From the NCBI RefSeq assembly GCF_900095795.1, contig NZ_LT608328.1, positions 2,597,001 through 2,661,000 of the forward strand: a stretch of 64,000 nucleotides of DNA. Reading direction: 5' to 3'. The DNA is from Petrimonas mucosa (GTDB lineage Bacteria; Bacteroidota; Bacteroidia; Bacteroidales; Dysgonomonadaceae). Shown piece by piece: positions 1-9,154 of this stretch (the first letter of the stretch is position 1; the number at the start of each line of letters is the position of its first letter). The notes under the pieces were generated by a model that had not been told where the DNA came from, searched no databases, and was given only the letters and a program-made list of their open reading frames with translations. The position numbers were made by a program, and so were the translations under genes.

Positions 1-61
1 GAAGCCTCTGTGCCGTTTTTTTATGCGATTATTTTTACTGAATTTTTACTTGCGAAACTTA
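1..61 (-). mobile_element. Terminal fragment of an IS4-family element (third copy)
   Basis: These bases match, with a few differences, the transposase-start end of the two complete IS4 copies (compare 18665-18724 and the reverse complement of 28901-28960). The match ends in the terminal repeat acttgcgaaactt. The rest of this copy, with its transposase on the minus strand, would lie left of the window. The last bases read cttaaa instead of cttgaa, so it is a slightly diverged copy. Confidence 0.8.
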
Positions 62-212
62 AATAAATTATAAATTAGCCTGTTTAAATTGACAATTAAG
101 GTTAAATGTTTAAATTTGTAATAATACCTAAAAGTCTCAAATAAAAGTTGCATGTGCCAGATAAAGTATTTATCTTTAAGGTGTTAAATAAAAAATAACA
201 CTCACCCGACAC

Positions 213-1541
213 ATGCAATACAAAAATAGTAAAAAAATCTCATTTACTGCCAGTTCAGTAAAGAAAGAGTTCAGTTCAGAACAATTAACGTCATATTCAG
301 GGTTAAGCGTAACCTCTGATTTTATCAACCATTGTGGCATTTATCGCCGGCTGGAACATCTTTTCCCAACCATCCGGCACAATGCAAGCCGTTTCAGCAC
401 AGCCCAAATACTCTCAAGTATCCTGTTGGCATCGTTGTGCGGTGTTCACCGTTTGAAGCGGATTGAAAACTTCACCTTTGACGCCTTGGTTGCCCGCTTG
501 TTGAAGTTACCCAAGAACATTGACGAGGACACCATACGCCGCCATTTGACAGGTTTGGGTGAAAGGGGCGCCCGTTCGCTTCACGAGCTGTTGTTGGGTT
601 TTACAGGCATGCAAGTTTCCCGTTGCGGTTTAAGCCGCTTGACACTTGATTGCGACTCAAGCACATTTACCGTTTACGGCAACCAACAAGGGGCTGAGGT
701 GGGTTATAACTCGCATAAGAAGGGTTCGAAAAGCTATCACCCCATCTTATGTTTTGTCACGGAGATGAAACTGCTTGTCAATTCATGGCTCCGCCCGGGT
801 TCAGCTTACACCTCAAACGGAGTTTGTGAGTTTGTCAAAGAAACCTTGGCCGCTCTTCCCCAAAAGGTGGAGAAGGTGTTTTTCAGGGCCGACAGCGGTT
901 TTTTCAATGGTGGATTATTTAATTTGTTAGAAGACGGTAAACATGAATATTTGGTGAAAGTAAAGCTGAAAAACCTGAAAGATTTACTTGCCGGGCAGAC
1001 TTGGCAGCCGATTGGCCCACGGACGGCGACCTGTCAGTTTACACATCAATGTAGCGGTTGGAGGAATCCCCGCATGTTTTATGCCGTGCGCATCATAAAG
1101 CAAATGGTTGAAGTCGATTATTTTGGCGAAAAACAATTTGTACCCGAGTATGAGTACTTTTGCTATTGCTCGAACCTGAAAGGATTGGATGCCTTGCAGC
1201 TCCATACCCTTTATGGATCCCGATCAGAGAGTGAGAATTGGATCGAGCAAACCAAAAACTCGCTTTGTGCGGGAAAAACCATCACGCATGATTTTTGGGT
1301 AAACGATATTCTTTGGCAACTTTCGTCATTTGCCTACAGTTTATCGGTGCTCATGCGATACCGGGGCGACTTTTGGGTTTGGCGTCAAGAGCACTCTACC
1401 TTCCGAGAATGGTTTATCCGAGTGCCGGGTAAAGTGGTGAAATCCGGCAGGCAGGTCACGGTAAAAATGCCTAAGGAGTATTACCGAAAAGCGGGGTGGC
1501 GTGATTTTGAGCAGCGAATAACGACAACGATGACCGGATGA
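213..1541 (+). CDS. IS1380-family transposase
   Basis: A 442-residue DDE transposase that would cut and join the ends of its own insertion sequence. Visible signatures are TLDCDSSTF (first Asp), the block GYNSHKKGSKSYHPILCF typical of IS1380, FRADSGF (second Asp) and SESENWIEQTKN (catalytic Glu). Length is normal for the family and the frame is open throughout, so the protein looks intact. I could not find a convincing pair of terminal repeats. A possible left end begins near 79 (cctgtttaaattgac), but no matching right end is visible in 1542-1780, so the element's limits are unresolved. It lies directly beside an IS4 end. Confidence 0.9.
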   Translation: MQYKNSKKISFTASSVKKEFSSEQLTSYSGLSVTSDFINHCGIYRRLEHLFPTIRHNASRFSTAQILSSILLASLCGVHRLKRIENFTFDALVARLLKLPKNIDEDTIRRHLTGLGERGARSLHELLLGFTGMQVSRCGLSRLTLDCDSSTFTVYGNQQGAEVGYNSHKKGSKSYHPILCFVTEMKLLVNSWLRPGSAYTSNGVCEFVKETLAALPQKVEKVFFRADSGFFNGGLFNLLEDGKHEYLVKVKLKNLKDLLAGQTWQPIGPRTATCQFTHQCSGWRNPRMFYAVRIIKQMVEVDYFGEKQFVPEYEYFCYCSNLKGLDALQLHTLYGSRSESENWIEQTKNSLCAGKTITHDFWVNDILWQLSSFAYSLSVLMRYRGDFWVWRQEHSTFREWFIRVPGKVVKSGRQVTVKMPKEYYRKAGWRDFEQRITTTMTG

Positions 1542-1780
1542 CGGATTTTCACTTAATCGTCCATCGCCATCTTTCGTGTCGTAAAAGGGTTTATGACAAG
1601 GAATTGCCATGCCTTGGAAGAGTGGTAATGTTAATATATATAAAAACGCCACCATAAAAAGTAAATCAACACGTTAAACGTGCAAGAAACAGTGAAGATG
1701 AAAAGAAAATAAAACGGTATCTCTCGAAAAAAAAGAGAAATTCCGCTTTGAAAACTATTAACTTGAGTTGGGAATTTTAA

Positions 1781-1999
1781 ATGAGATTTTTAAGTAATAT
1801 GAAGAACTCAAGAGCAATATTATTATCAATAATTCTATTTATTATCCCTTCATGTGGATCATCGGAAATATTAGAACCAGAATCAACCGAAGAAGAAAAA
1901 GAAAACGACATTGGAATTGAATACCATGATTGGGAAGAAGACAATGATACGACTACAATAAATCTTACACCAAGTTCTAAGCTTAAGATTAGGTATTAA
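1781..1999 (+). CDS. Small acidic lipoprotein, possibly truncated
   Basis: A 72-residue product with a lipoprotein signal: a basic start, a hydrophobic run (ILLSIILFIIP) and the lipobox-like IPSC at about residues 22-25. A short acidic tail rich in Glu and Asp follows. It would be lipid-anchored in the periplasm or outer membrane. An in-frame Met at residue 7 is an alternative start. It ends 4 bases before the stop of the convergent umuC, and the C-terminus (SSKLKIRY) may reflect truncation. No family is recognised; it could be the remnant of a longer surface protein. Confidence 0.5.
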   Translation: MRFLSNMKNSRAILLSIILFIIPSCGSSEILEPESTEEEKENDIGIEYHDWEEDNDTTTINLTPSSKLKIRY

Positions 2000-2003
2000 T
2001 CAA

Positions 2004-3257
2004 CTACACCTCAACTGTAAGTATTTCATTGATATCAGTAGTATAGTGAGGAGAGAGATGAGCCTGTTTCATCTTATGCTTCCTCTCGTCCTGTGAAGCT
2101 AATCGAACAACATCACGATGATACTTATCGTTAAGTTTATCGATTACCTCCATCAGTTTTTTGTGTTTTGGATCAGAATTAAAGAAAAGTGAGGGCTGGT
2201 AAACACTTGCATCAACAAAATCAGTCAGCAATACCCCACCTCGTTTATAATAAAGGTTCTTCTTGAATATCTGTTTTAAGCCTTCATGAGCAAACTTCAC
2301 CAGTTCAAGGGTAGAGTTAGTCGGGAAAGGCAATTTAATCTGTATAGACGGGTAATACTGCGTTTCATGCTCCTTAAAAGGATTGGTACCAATGAAAACA
2401 ATCAATCGTTTACAGAAAGAATTCTGTTCTCGTAATTTCTCGGCACCCATAGAAGTAAAAGTGGTTATACGTTCACGTACTTCGTCAAAAGAACGAAGAT
2501 CAGTTTCGAATGTTCTAGAAGTACCAATAGACTTCTTCTTTTCAGGCTCAACCATTTCGATAGTTGGAATACCTTTCAGATCCTTTTGCAAGTTCAACCC
2601 GGTAATGGTCATATTCTTTCTTACCCAGGCTTCAGAGAGATTCACAAAGTCAATAGCTTTATAAGCACCAATAGCATAAAGCTTCTTAGCATTTCTTCTG
2701 CCTACACCCCATATATCCTCAACCTTAAGCCATTTCAGAGCTTTAATGCGCTTCTCTTCCGTATCAATGACATAACTACCACCAGTCTCATTTGGAAACT
2801 TCTTTGCAATCCTGTTGGCCAGTTTAGCCAGGGCTTTAGTTGGAGCAGTTCCAATACTTATTGGTATACCGGTACCCTTTTCAATTCTTGCTTTCATTTC
2901 AAGTCCGTACTTCTGCAGGTCCACATTAATTCCCTCCAGATTCAGGAAACATTCATCAATAGAATAGATCTCCTGATGAGGACTGTAATTTGATAACAGA
3001 CTCATAACACGTCTGCTCATATCACCATAGAGAGGGAAGTTGGCCGAGAACACTTTAACCTTGTATCTTCGGAATAGATGCTCATACTCGAACGCAGGTG
3101 CTCCCATAGGTATGCCAATTGCTTTAGCCTCATTTGACCGTGCAATAACACAACCGTCGTTGTTACTTAAAACAACAACTGGTATTCCGATTAGAGTAGG
3201 ATTGAATACTCTTTCACAGGAAGCGTAAAAGTTATTACAGTCTATAAGTGCGTACAT
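2004..3257 (-). CDS. umuC: Y-family DNA polymerase, UmuC-like (Pol V catalytic subunit)
   Basis: A 417-residue translesion polymerase that, with processed UmuD, copies damaged templates. The N-terminal palm has [14 protein letters not shown] with the metal-binding Asp, and the second acidic motif is YSIDECF. The helix-hairpin-helix region reads [19 protein letters not shown], and the C-terminal little-finger and UmuC tail follow. Length is typical. It begins 21 bases after the stop of the UmuD-like gene, so the two form an operon. The family is normally induced by the SOS response; I could not identify an operator. Plasmid and island copies of umuDC are common in Bacteroidales, which fits the accessory context. 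Confidence 0.93.
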   Translation of the reverse strand: MYALIDCNNFYASCERVFNPTLIGIPVVVLSNNDGCVIARSNEAKAIGIPMGAPAFEYEHLFRRYKVKVFSANFPLYGDMSRRVMSLLSNYSPHQEIYSIDECFLNLEGINVDLQKYGLEMKARIEKGTGIPISIGTAPTKALAKLANRIAKKFPNETGGSYVIDTEEKRIKALKWLKVEDIWGVGRRNAKKLYAIGAYKAIDFVNLSEAWVRKNMTITGLNLQKDLKGIPTIEMVEPEKKKSIGTSRTFETDLRSFDEVRERITTFTSMGAEKLREQNSFCKRLIVFIGTNPFKEHETQYYPSIQIKLPFPTNSTLELVKFAHEGLKQIFKKNLYYKRGGVLLTDFVDASVYQPSLFFNSDPKHKKLMEVIDKLNDKYHRDVVRLASQDERKHKMKQAHLSPHYTTDINEILTVEV

Positions 3258-3278
3258 TTAAATTTACTGTTTAATATT

Positions 3279-3713
3279 TCAGTGCTTTCGTATGGAATAC
3301 TTCACTACTCCCCATATAGTTACACCCTGTTCGTAGTTCACTTCTATTAATGGGAAGTCCTTATTAGAAGGTACCAGGTAACATTTACCATCCTTCAACT
3401 TAATTCTTTTCAAAGTAAACTCACCGTCGATAAAACAAAGAGCGATTTTATTTTCTTCCCACTCTAAGCTTTTATCAATAATCAGAAGATCCCCATCACT
3501 GAAATCATTACCCATAGAACTTCCGGAGACCCTTGCAAAGAATGTTGTTTCCTTATGATCTACCAGGAGTTCATCCAGACTTATATAGTCGTGGAAGAAG
3601 TCCTCTGCAGGAGATGGGAAACCAGCCTGTACATTACCTATGTACGGGTACCTCTGCTCAGAACTCTCATGTTGAATAAGTTCTATTTTCTGGGTGTTTA
3701 GTTGCTTTTTCAT
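3279..3713 (-). CDS. umuD: UmuD-like S24 self-cleaving peptidase
   Basis: A 144-residue LexA/UmuD-type protein. An Ala30-Gly31 bond in QAGFPSPAEDF matches the self-cleavage site of UmuD. The nucleophile Ser66 lies in SGSSMG and the general-base Lys102 in EFTLKR. It lacks a DNA-binding domain, so it is UmuD rather than LexA. RecA-stimulated cleavage would give UmuD', the partner of the UmuC encoded 21 bases downstream. The ATG follows a short T-rich leader; a TATTTTTG box lies only 6 bases upstream of the start and is too close to be a confident promoter. Confidence 0.92.
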   Translation of the reverse strand: MKKQLNTQKIELIQHESSEQRYPYIGNVQAGFPSPAEDFFHDYISLDELLVDHKETTFFARVSGSSMGNDFSDGDLLIIDKSLEWEENKIALCFIDGEFTLKRIKLKDGKCYLVPSNKDFPLIEVNYEQGVTIWGVVKYSIRKH

Positions 3714-3888
3714 GAGAGCAAAAATAGACTATTTTCAGATCAGTTTTTCCAAGATTTGAAAATTTAAGATACATACAATAAGATTTGATAAGTATATAAA
3801 ATAGTTAATTATGAGAAATATCAAACTTAAAAGACCATGAGTGCAAGGAGTTTAAATTATGCAGAATTATCCATTAATGGATTTAGGA

Positions 3889-4477
3889 TTAATTATCTCG
3901 AATGGATTTAGGATTCCATAAATTATAAATAGGATAAGTTTTAAATTTCTCCTTGTCTTCTTTACTCAATTTATTAAATTGAATCTGAGCACCTTTAAGG
4001 TTATCTAGTAATATATTTGCACCAAGTTTGTATAAAAGCTCTTCAGAATTCTGCTCTATATCATATAAAATGATATTTTCCTTCTCACTTAGAGTTCTCT
4101 CTCTCTTTAATGCTTGAAAATAATTAATAACTTTAATCTCATTCGGAAAATCATCATCACTTTTGTCAAGCAACCATTTTGCAATTTCTTGCGCAGCTTG
4201 CAAAATTTTATGTGGCTTATTTTCATGCATATCGTAAGCTAGTAGGATGTTAAGTAAATCTTGGTTTATATAAGTATAAACATTATTATCTGTAATATTT
4301 ATTTTTTTATAGGTTTTAAGTATATCCGAAAAGTCAATATTTGAAGCTTCTACATAATCAATAGGCTCTAAAACTGAATATTTCGAAGCCTCGTGTTCAA
4401 GCCTATCTATAAGATACACAATCTTTCGTTCGTAATCGGTGAAATTATAAATTTTAAATTTTTTTTTATCCTTATCC
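3889..4477 (-). pseudogene. 3' fragment of an unrecognised gene, cut by IS66
   Basis: The open frame runs from an ATG at 4557 to 3889 (222 residues), but its first 80 bases lie inside the IS66 element, whose terminal repeat begins at 4478. The first 27 residues are therefore encoded by IS sequence, and only the remaining roughly 195 residues belong to the original gene. These are rich in Lys, Asp and Glu, apparently helical, and end in a motif FKTYPIYNLW. I do not recognise the family. The original start and N-terminus are gone. The other side of the element carries part of a different gene, so the missing part was deleted, not just separated. Confidence 0.65.
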
Positions 4478-4577
4478 GTAAGCATTCGGTGATGTCCGTA
4501 TTTGATTCTATGATTTCCTGGTCTAAGAAAGTGGACTTTCAAAAACCTCCAAAACATTCGGAGTCGATGTGGAGTTT

Positions 4578-6227
4578 TTAGGGGTTTCTCCTGGAGTAGT
4601 TGCCCGGGAGCAGTTCTGCAAGATCTCTGGTGTAGTCTTCGTCATAGTCGTGGATACGACTCAGCACATAAACCATCCAGTCACGGAAGTTCACATCGGC
4701 AGCCTTGCAGCACCCCAGCAATGAATACATGACTGCAGCATCCTCGGCAGCATCATGGTTACCGCAAAAAAGGTAATTCTTTCTTCCCAGGGCCAGGCCT
4801 CTCAGGCTGTTTTCGGCGAGATTATTGTCAATGCGGTATCTGCCATCCAGGTGGTAACGTGTCAAACGGTGGTAGATGTCATAAGTGTACTTTATCGCCT
4901 TTCCTATCGGGCTCTTGGGCAGAACCTTTTCATATTCACGAACCAACCACTTTTCAAAGGCAACCATGATCGGGTAAGCGAGGCTTTCCCTGAGCTTGGC
5001 CCTATCCTCATAGGAGAGGTTTTTGTCATCAGCCTCCCTTTCCACCTCGTAGAGAAGGCCGATCTGTTCAAGCGCATACTCAGCACGGGATTTGTCATTT
5101 TTCAACGACTCTGTAAACTTCCTTCTGGCGTGGGCCCAACATCCCAGGGGAAGTACACCTTTTTTCTGCTCGTACATTTTGTACACGGCATACCCGTCTG
5201 TCTGCATGGCACCACGGAAGTCATTCAACAAGGACAAGGCAACATTCTGAGCCCTTGAGCCATGGTCATAATGGAAGAAGAGCTGTGAGTCCATGACAGA
5301 ACGCACCATCCACATGTATCCATTGACGGTTTTATGCTTCTCGTTATTGATCACGGGCACGGTTGTCTCATCCACCTGGATGTAATCGGTGGCAAGAACC
5401 AGTTCCTTGAGTCGATAGTAAAGCGGTCTTAGTAAATCGGCCGTATCTTTGAACCAATCATTGACCGTGGGTGGTGGCAGATTGGCGCCCAGCTGTTTCA
5501 TCATCTGTATCTGGCGGTAAAAAGGCAGGTGATTCACGTACTTGTTTATCATCAGCTCCGCCAAAAGGGATGCTCCGGCATAGCTGCGTGCGATAGGCTG
5601 GTATCTTGTCGGAAGTGATGCCGTTACAATGAGAGAAGACTTCTCTTCAGACTCCCGTGATGGCTTGCTTTTTAAAACATATTTATGACGGACAATCTTC
5701 CTGACATAGCATTTCCCGGGTTCATACTCCAGCACCTCGGTGACCTCCGGTTCTAACTCGGTCCAGGCATCCATGTTGTCGTTTATTTCATCGGGATAAA
5801 GGTGCTCCTCAATGCGGGGGAAGTCTTCAGATAAAGGCTTGCGAACCGGTTTTCGTTTCACCCGCTCCTTCACGCGTCTTTCCCTGAAGGTCTCTATCTC
5901 TGCCCTGGCTGCCTCTACAAGCTCTATTTCCCCGGGCAACAGGTCAAAGCCGTCAAAGTCGATACGTCGCTGCTGCGGATCTTCCTGGATGTAGCGCTCG
6001 CTGGATTTACCCCATATGCGGCGCCTGAGATAAGCTACCTGCTTTTCCAGGTCGACGATCTTAGTATCTTTCTCGGATATGGTTTTCTCGTAAGAGGATT
6101 TTAATGCATCAACATCCGTGCGATCTTCCAGTTTACCCCTCAGGAGCATGTTCTCCTGATATAAATGGTCGCATTTCTCCAAAAGGAGTTCGAGAAGTTC
6201 GTTCGGATTTTCCTTGTTTTCTTGCAT
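4578..6227 (-). CDS. tnpC: IS66 TnpC transposase (element 1)
   Basis: A 549-residue IS66 transposase. The N-terminus is a coiled-coil region (EKDTKIVDLEKQVAYLRRRI) leading into the FGRKSE-like WGKSSERY. The DDE core includes TDYIQVDETTVPVIN, QTDGYAVYK, a zinc-finger-like GCWAHARRKF and NNLAENSLR with the Glu. The C-terminal IS66 motif GRKNYLFCGNHDAAE is present. The frame is intact. It is the last gene of the tnpABC set, with about 80 bases between it and tnpB, and TnpA and TnpB are thought to assist it. Confidence 0.94.
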   Translation of the reverse strand: MQENKENPNELLELLLEKCDHLYQENMLLRGKLEDRTDVDALKSSYEKTISEKDTKIVDLEKQVAYLRRRIWGKSSERYIQEDPQQRRIDFDGFDLLPGEIELVEAARAEIETFRERRVKERVKRKPVRKPLSEDFPRIEEHLYPDEINDNMDAWTELEPEVTEVLEYEPGKCYVRKIVRHKYVLKSKPSRESEEKSSLIVTASLPTRYQPIARSYAGASLLAELMINKYVNHLPFYRQIQMMKQLGANLPPPTVNDWFKDTADLLRPLYYRLKELVLATDYIQVDETTVPVINNEKHKTVNGYMWMVRSVMDSQLFFHYDHGSRAQNVALSLLNDFRGAMQTDGYAVYKMYEQKKGVLPLGCWAHARRKFTESLKNDKSRAEYALEQIGLLYEVEREADDKNLSYEDRAKLRESLAYPIMVAFEKWLVREYEKVLPKSPIGKAIKYTYDIYHRLTRYHLDGRYRIDNNLAENSLRGLALGRKNYLFCGNHDAAEDAAVMYSLLGCCKAADVNFRDWMVYVLSRIHDYDEDYTRDLAELLPGNYSRRNP

Positions 6228-6308
6228 CTTTTTCCTATCGGATAACGGGAGTAAAGATACAAAAAAGGGGCAATATATGCAAGAGAAAAAGTGACTAAAA
6301 TCGTCTGT

Positions 6309-6659
6309 TTATGCGCTTTTCCAACGTTTTTTATAGTGACATTTTTCAGCGTCAATACCCTGTACCATCAACATTAGTTTTTGCCAGGAAAAGGGGTGAG
6401 TTTTGCCTTTTTCATCAAGCGGGGGCAGTGCAAAATTGCCTTTCTCAAGTTTCATATAGTAGATCACCAGTCCGCCGTGCTCCATATGTAATGCTTTCAT
6501 ACTCGTGCAATGACGGTTCAGAAAAATGAACACGTCACCGCTGCGTACATCCTGTCCCATCCTCTCAGTGACCAACCCACTTAAAGTATAGAACCCTTTT
6601 CGCATGTCCGTTGGAAACGGGTAAAGCCAGTAACGCATCGAGGCGTTCAGATTGAACAT
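6309..6659 (-). CDS. tnpB: IS66 TnpB accessory protein (element 1)
   Basis: A 116-residue protein of the IS66 Orf2/TnpB family, recognised by YWLYPFPTDMRKGFYTLSGLV, GDVFIFLNRHCTSMKAL and GGLVIYYMKLEKGNF. The family is required for efficient IS66 transposition, but its biochemical role is not settled. It starts 3 bases after the stop of tnpA and is probably translated with it. Full length with no visible lesion. Confidence 0.92.
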   Translation of the reverse strand: MFNLNASMRYWLYPFPTDMRKGFYTLSGLVTERMGQDVRSGDVFIFLNRHCTSMKALHMEHGGLVIYYMKLEKGNFALPPLDEKGKTHPFSWQKLMLMVQGIDAEKCHYKKRWKSA

Positions 6660-6662
6660 GGC

Positions 6663-7022
6663 TTATTGGGTCAGGAGGATTAATGAACGCAGCTGTGTTG
6701 GATCAGTCCCCTTTGGAACACGCACTTTTACTCCATTGGGATAGACTATTTCGAGAACATTTCCCGGGGTGGGGTCAACATGCACCGGAATCGGTTGATG
6801 ATGGACAACTTCTTTGGTTGCCGGTGATGGATTGGAGCCGGTAAAGACGATCGGAACGAAACCGGACTCTCGCCCAGTCCTGTAGTTATGCTCTCGCAAT
6901 CTCTTTTGCCAGTAATAAAACTTGGATTCCACTATCGACTCGTTCCGGCAGAACTCTTTTATCCGAAGCCCGCTGGCCTGGTAACGATCAAAAATCTCCT
7001 CAAACTGATTTAATGTCCACAT
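6663..7022 (-). CDS. tnpA: IS66 TnpA-like accessory protein (element 1)
   Basis: A 119-residue IS66 Orf1 protein. The first half is a helix-turn-helix of the IS3/IS66 Orf1 type: FDRYQASGLRIKEFCRNESIVESKFYYW is split here as a basic DNA-binding segment at residues 12-40. The C-terminus carries the short conserved strand VYPNGVKVRVPKGTD. It is the first gene of the element and starts 68 bases inside the right terminal repeat, as expected for IS66. Confidence 0.9.
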   Translation of the reverse strand: MWTLNQFEEIFDRYQASGLRIKEFCRNESIVESKFYYWQKRLREHNYRTGRESGFVPIVFTGSNPSPATKEVVHHQPIPVHVDPTPGNVLEIVYPNGVKVRVPKGTDPTQLRSLILLTQ

Positions 7023-7090
7023 ATTTTTTTTGTGGGCAAATATAGCAAGGATCAGAAGTTAAAATAGGACGGGGTTTACCGAATGCTTAC

Positions 7091-7509
7091 AGCCGACCAT
7101 AGACAAACTTCGTGAAGTCCTGTCATTTTTAGGCGTTCCGACAGTAAAACAGAAAAGAAACAACAATACATTGGTTTTCAAGATAGACTCTACGGATATT
7201 CCCGTAACCACTTTACGCTTAAAAGTTGAAATTAATTGCAGAGAACATTTCAGCATATTAGGCTTTGAAAAAGTTGATTTCAGTGTAACTAATCTATGGT
7301 TTACGGGAAAGTGCCAGATAATAACGTATAAGTTAGACGAATTAATCGGGACAAAAGTTCGGGCGTTGTATGAAAGGCGGAAAGGACGTGATCTATTTGA
7401 TTTATATAAAGCACTTCAAAATAAGAATTTTGTATCGGCAAATGATGTCTTATTACAAATTAAGTATTACAGGATTATTCTTGATTTCATAATTATTGTC
7501 AAGTATTGA
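7091..7509 (+). pseudogene. AbiEii/AbiGii-type nucleotidyltransferase toxin, internal fragment
   Basis: The reading frame is open from the edge of the IS66 element (7093) to 7509. It shows the C-terminal half of an AbiEii-family nucleotidyltransferase: LRLKVEIN, then TYKLDELIGTKVRALYERRKGRDLFDLYKAL, whose KxRALxxRxKGRDLFDL pattern is characteristic. The nucleotide-binding N-terminus is missing, removed at the IS66 end, and no AbiEi antitoxin is nearby. The last residues (KYYRIILDFIIIVKY) do not look like the family and overlap the metallophosphoesterase gene by 57 bases, so the 3' end is also lost. The first in-frame ATG is at 7171. It is a dead remnant of an abortive-infection toxin. Confidence 0.78.
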
Positions 7510-8046
7510 TGAATTAACAAACAGAGTCTCATCATTTTTCTCCATACCATAAGCATTATGTATATGACCGAATAAATGATATTTTGGCTTAATTCTCAAC
7601 ACATTTTGCAGCAATATAAAGTCCCCATAATTTATATTTTCTGAGAAATCCAATATTCCAAAGGGTGGCTGATGTGTTATTAACACATCTGTGTCGTTTG
7701 GTATATTGTTAAGTTGTCTATCGTATTCTCCGGATATTACATCGTCTATAAACAATGGGACACCATAAAAATGCATATTCCCGATTGTTACTCCGGAATT
7801 GCATAGATAATAACAGTTATCCGGTAAACCCTCAATATTTGCACCAAACAAATAATCGTCGTGATTACCAGCAATGAAGATTTTATACTTGTAAGGAAGT
7901 GCATAAAACCATTCAATAAAATTTAGGGTTTCCTTCTCCGTTCCGGTAAAAGAAAAATCGCCCGCATGAATGATAATATCAGCTTCAGGCAGATCTTTCA
8001 ATTGCTTGTGACAATTGTGGGTGTCTGATAAATGTAGTATTTTCAT
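7453..8046 (-). CDS. Calcineurin-like metallophosphoesterase
   Basis: A 197-residue cytoplasmic metallophosphoesterase. The dinuclear-metal motifs are in order: LSDTH (Asp8, His10), HAGDFS, AGNHDD, THQPP and FGHIHNAYG. The C-terminus NSSILDNNYEIKNNPVILNL is a natural family ending, so the gene is complete although it overlaps the AbiEii remnant. The substrate cannot be inferred; relatives act on phosphodiesters. The start lies 2 bases from the stop of the upstream 303-residue gene, which implies translational coupling. Confidence 0.9.
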   Translation of the reverse strand: MKILHLSDTHNCHKQLKDLPEADIIIHAGDFSFTGTEKETLNFIEWFYALPYKYKIFIAGNHDDYLFGANIEGLPDNCYYLCNSGVTIGNMHFYGVPLFIDDVISGEYDRQLNNIPNDTDVLITHQPPFGILDFSENINYGDFILLQNVLRIKPKYHLFGHIHNAYGMEKNDETLFVNSSILDNNYEIKNNPVILNL

Positions 8047-8048
8047 CT

Positions 8049-8960
8049 TTATTCAAAATCCGGATATGGATCAATCCACAACTCCTCATCTTCACCAAAA
8101 CAAGCTATATTAAGCAAATCGCCAAGTGATAATGGATAATTCCTGTTTAAGCTTTTATCCCACATTTCGAGGTACTTGTGATGATATAAAAACAGGGTTA
8201 TTGAGCCAAGTTCATCATCCTCAAATTCCAGTTCTTTATAAACAAGTTCATTATTAATATCATAGGCAAATTCATTACCGATACGCCATGCTACTTTCCC
8301 GTCAGGCAAATAACTCGTCGATGAAACCAATCGTTCATTCTCATCATGTTCAATCTCTGTTCTTAGCACTAATTCAAGTCCCGAGTCATAAATAAACCTT
8401 TCAGTTTCATTTCCTTCACTATATTTACAGTGCAGTAAAAGAATCAAATTGTTAAAATCATCCCCAATCAACATTTTGCTCATATTGTCTTCATCGAAGT
8501 AATACCTGTTTATCCATAATTGTCTTTTTTTACACCAACTTTTACTTGATATTATATACCCATCTCTATTGTATTTGTAATACAATTTATCCCCCAGATT
8601 ATCTATACGATTTCCAAATTCATCATAAGATTCAGATATCTCAGGAAGATTGGAATAAGCAGATTTAGATCCATATGGCAATAAATCTTCGTAGCTTAGA
8701 GCGTCTGGGTTAAACCCAATATGAAGCACCACCATATTGTCGTTTTCATTATCTTTGCCACCCGAAGTGATCTTTATTTCTGTTGTCTCATACAATTTAC
8801 CATTTCCATAAAATGAAGAGTTATTGTAAATATTATTTTTTGAGGTATGAATTTTACAGATAAAATAACAATCAAATTCCTCAATTCCATTTCCAAACTT
8901 TAATTTGATTTCAGAGAGATTCTCTTGAAGTCTTTCAATATGTGAGTTTAAATAATGCAT
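8049..8960 (-). CDS. Unrecognised 303-residue protein coupled to the phosphoesterase
   Basis: A soluble, acidic protein with no signal peptide or membrane segment. The middle contains short beta-rich stretches that faintly recall YD/RHS-type strands (YDEFGNRIDNLGDKLYYKY, then NRYYFDEDNM). The C-terminus is acidic (CFGEDEELWIDPYPDFE), a style seen in immunity-type proteins. I recognise no family. It is first in a two-gene unit with the phosphoesterase (2-base gap). The start is the ATG at 8960, with about 190 A/T-rich bases separating it from the divergent WYL gene. Confidence 0.7.
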   Translation of the reverse strand: MHYLNSHIERLQENLSEIKLKFGNGIEEFDCYFICKIHTSKNNIYNNSSFYGNGKLYETTEIKITSGGKDNENDNMVVLHIGFNPDALSYEDLLPYGSKSAYSNLPEISESYDEFGNRIDNLGDKLYYKYNRDGYIISSKSWCKKRQLWINRYYFDEDNMSKMLIGDDFNNLILLLHCKYSEGNETERFIYDSGLELVLRTEIEHDENERLVSSTSYLPDGKVAWRIGNEFAYDINNELVYKELEFEDDELGSITLFLYHHKYLEMWDKSLNRNYPLSLGDLLNIACFGEDEELWIDPYPDFE

Positions 8961-9154
8961 AGCTCATCTGTTTATTATCTTTTACAAAAATAATCCGCAT
9001 ATATGCCAAAATATTGCACAACAATAAAACTTTATCTGAAAAATATTTATTCTTTAAGAATTATACTATATCTTGTGCAAATATTTGGCGTGTAATAATA
9101 TTGTCTTTGAGATAAAAAACTTAGTAACCCATTGACAGCCAGAGAATCGATAAG

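Larger units (their letters stand above)
4478..7090 (-). mobile_element. IS66-family element 1
   Basis: A complete-looking IS66 element of 2,613 bases. The 13-base inverted repeats gtaagcattcggt lie at 4478-4490 and, inverted, at 7078-7090. It carries tnpA, tnpB and tnpC on the minus strand. The 8 bases outside each end (ccttatcc and agccgacc) are not a target duplication, and the flanks are fragments of two different genes. This suggests a deletion or recombination next to the element after it inserted. Confidence 0.88.

Noticed and set aside
79-110. The left terminal repeat of the IS1380 element
   Set aside because: The candidate has no matching right repeat after the transposase, so I do not assert element limits.
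1341-1655. A 104-residue minus-strand frame at the end of the IS1380 transposase
   Set aside because: Mostly antisense to a well-supported gene, with low-complexity composition and no independent start signals.
3714-3780. A LexA/SOS operator upstream of umuDC
   Set aside because: No palindrome convincing enough to name was found, and the Bacteroidota SOS box is not well defined.
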